Source: Bacteroidales bacterium KHT7
GTDB lineage: Bacteria; Bacteroidota; Bacteroidia; Bacteroidales; Bacteroidaceae
Direction: 5' to 3'
Length of the DNA stretch: 64,000 nt
Assembly: GCA_900102385.1 (NCBI GenBank)
Contig: FNBQ01000001.1
Span: forward strand, 1-64,000
Below the pieces are notes generated by a model, which was not told the origin of the DNA, ran no database searches, and was given only the letters and a program-made list of their open reading frames with translations. Of this stretch, positions 63,362-64,000 are shown piece after piece (the first letter of the stretch is position 1; every line of letters starts with the position of its first letter). Both the position numbers and the translations under genes were made by a program.

Positions 63362-64000
63362 CTAAAAGACTAATTTTTCTCGCAATAGCCGTCATCAGCC
63401 TCACTATTGCCACGGCACAGGAAAGAATCATCTTTCTGAACGAAGGCAACTGGAACTCGGACGACGGACAGGTATCGCTGATAGAAGGGTCGACGATAAC
63501 GAACAAGTGGTTTCAGCAGCAGAATCCAAAAAAGAAGATTGGCGACACTCCGAACGACATCATTCATCTGCGCGACAATCTGATTGCCATCTGCGTGAAC
63601 ACATCGAACATAATTCAGTACATCACCGCCGACGGCAAGGACTGCGGCGCAACGGAGAATGTTCCGAACAACCGCAAGATGGCTTCGGACGGCAGCTATC
63701 TGTACGTTACGAGCTATGCGCACACAACCGCCCTCGGCGAAAAATATACAAAAGGCTACGTTGCAAAGATTAACATCGATACGAAAGAAGTTGTTAAGAC
63801 CTGCGAGGTTGGCTACGAGCCCGAAGGAATTGCGCTGTACAACGGCAAGCTGTTCGTTGCCAACTCGGGCGGATATGCCGTTACGGAGAATCACAGTCAC
63901 GAAACGACCGTATCGGTTGTTGATGCCGAGACGATGCAGAAGATTACCGACATCGACACAGAGTGCATCAACCTCTTCGGAAGCATGGCGCAATACGGCA
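63358..64000 (+). CDS. BtuG-like beta-propeller protein, cut by window end
   Basis: A signal peptide (LIFLAIAVISLTIATAQ) is followed by propeller blades of YncE type: RIIFLNEGNWNSDDGQVSLI, GDTPNDIIHLRDNLIAIC, YITADGKD, RKMASDGSYLYVTSYA, KINIDTKEVVKTCEVGYEP, EGIALYNGKLFVANSGG. Bacteroides BtuG binds cobalamin on the cell surface with very high affinity and sits on BtuB. Unlike BtuG, this protein has no lipobox cysteine after the signal. At least 214 residues are present and the rest lies beyond the window. Confidence 0.8.
   Translation, partial: MTKRLIFLAIAVISLTIATAQERIIFLNEGNWNSDDGQVSLIEGSTITNKWFQQQNPKKKIGDTPNDIIHLRDNLIAICVNTSNIIQYITADGKDCGATENVPNNRKMASDGSYLYVTSYAHTTALGEKYTKGYVAKINIDTKEVVKTCEVGYEPEGIALYNGKLFVANSGGYAVTENHSHETTVSVVDAETMQKITDIDTECINLFGSMAQYG

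Overview
The window looks like a chromosomal segment of a gut Bacteroidales bacterium, most likely a Prevotellaceae member. Reasons: SusC/SusD outer-membrane pairs, a hybrid two-component sensor, Bacteroidetes -33/-7 promoters (TTTG, about 19 nt, TAnnTTTG), absence of clear Shine-Dalgarno sites, and many AT-rich intergenic repeats. The genus is an inference.

Left edge (1-5.5 kb): the 5' end of an IS1380-like transposase interrupts the specificity part of a restriction-modification locus. The restriction-methylation protein and its specificity domain lie in different frames, joined at a GGGAAAA heptamer followed directly by a stop codon. A lone STAS-like protein, a repeat-filled gap and tcdA follow.

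Rhamnogalacturonan I utilisation locus (5.5-28.6 kb): the minus strand carries rhaM, a hybrid sensor/regulator, a GH2 enzyme and a triple-domain protein (PL11 lyase plus two SGNH esterase domains), and separately a SusC/SusD pair. The plus strand, divergent from susC, carries GH105, an SGNH acetylesterase and a GH106-type rhamnosidase. Together they bind, cut, deacetylate and trim the pectin backbone to rhamnose and unsaturated galacturonate. The 1.3 kb between rhaM and susD holds 11-bp-periodic arrays and a large multi-hairpin palindrome.

Accessory island (28.6-56.3 kb): decayed ATP-binding/winged-helix genes, a GIY-YIG protein, a small XRE-led operon beside 11-bp direct repeats, an AlbA_2-type ATP-binding protein and an orphan 5S rRNA. 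Two larger operons dominate. A minus-strand set encodes a 1294-residue SF1 helicase with a very large unknown N-terminus, a PLD-like protein, a Ycf35-like protein and a Ycf46-like AAA+ ATPase. A plus-strand set of seven tightly spaced genes encodes an SPFH protein with four zinc ribbons, membrane and coiled-coil proteins, two paralogous helical proteins, a bactofilin-like protein and a GYF_2 membrane protein. A truncated group II intron, a pseudogene and a palindrome-rich leader lie between them. These operons are the best candidates for an undescribed system; defence or envelope maintenance is only an inference. An ISAon1-like element closes the island.

Right edge (56.3-64 kb): dnaK, then a divergent cobalamin-riboswitch locus with a DUF4465-like secreted protein, two other secreted proteins, a BtuB-like TonB receptor that strangely lacks a signal peptide, and a BtuG-like beta-propeller cut by the window end.
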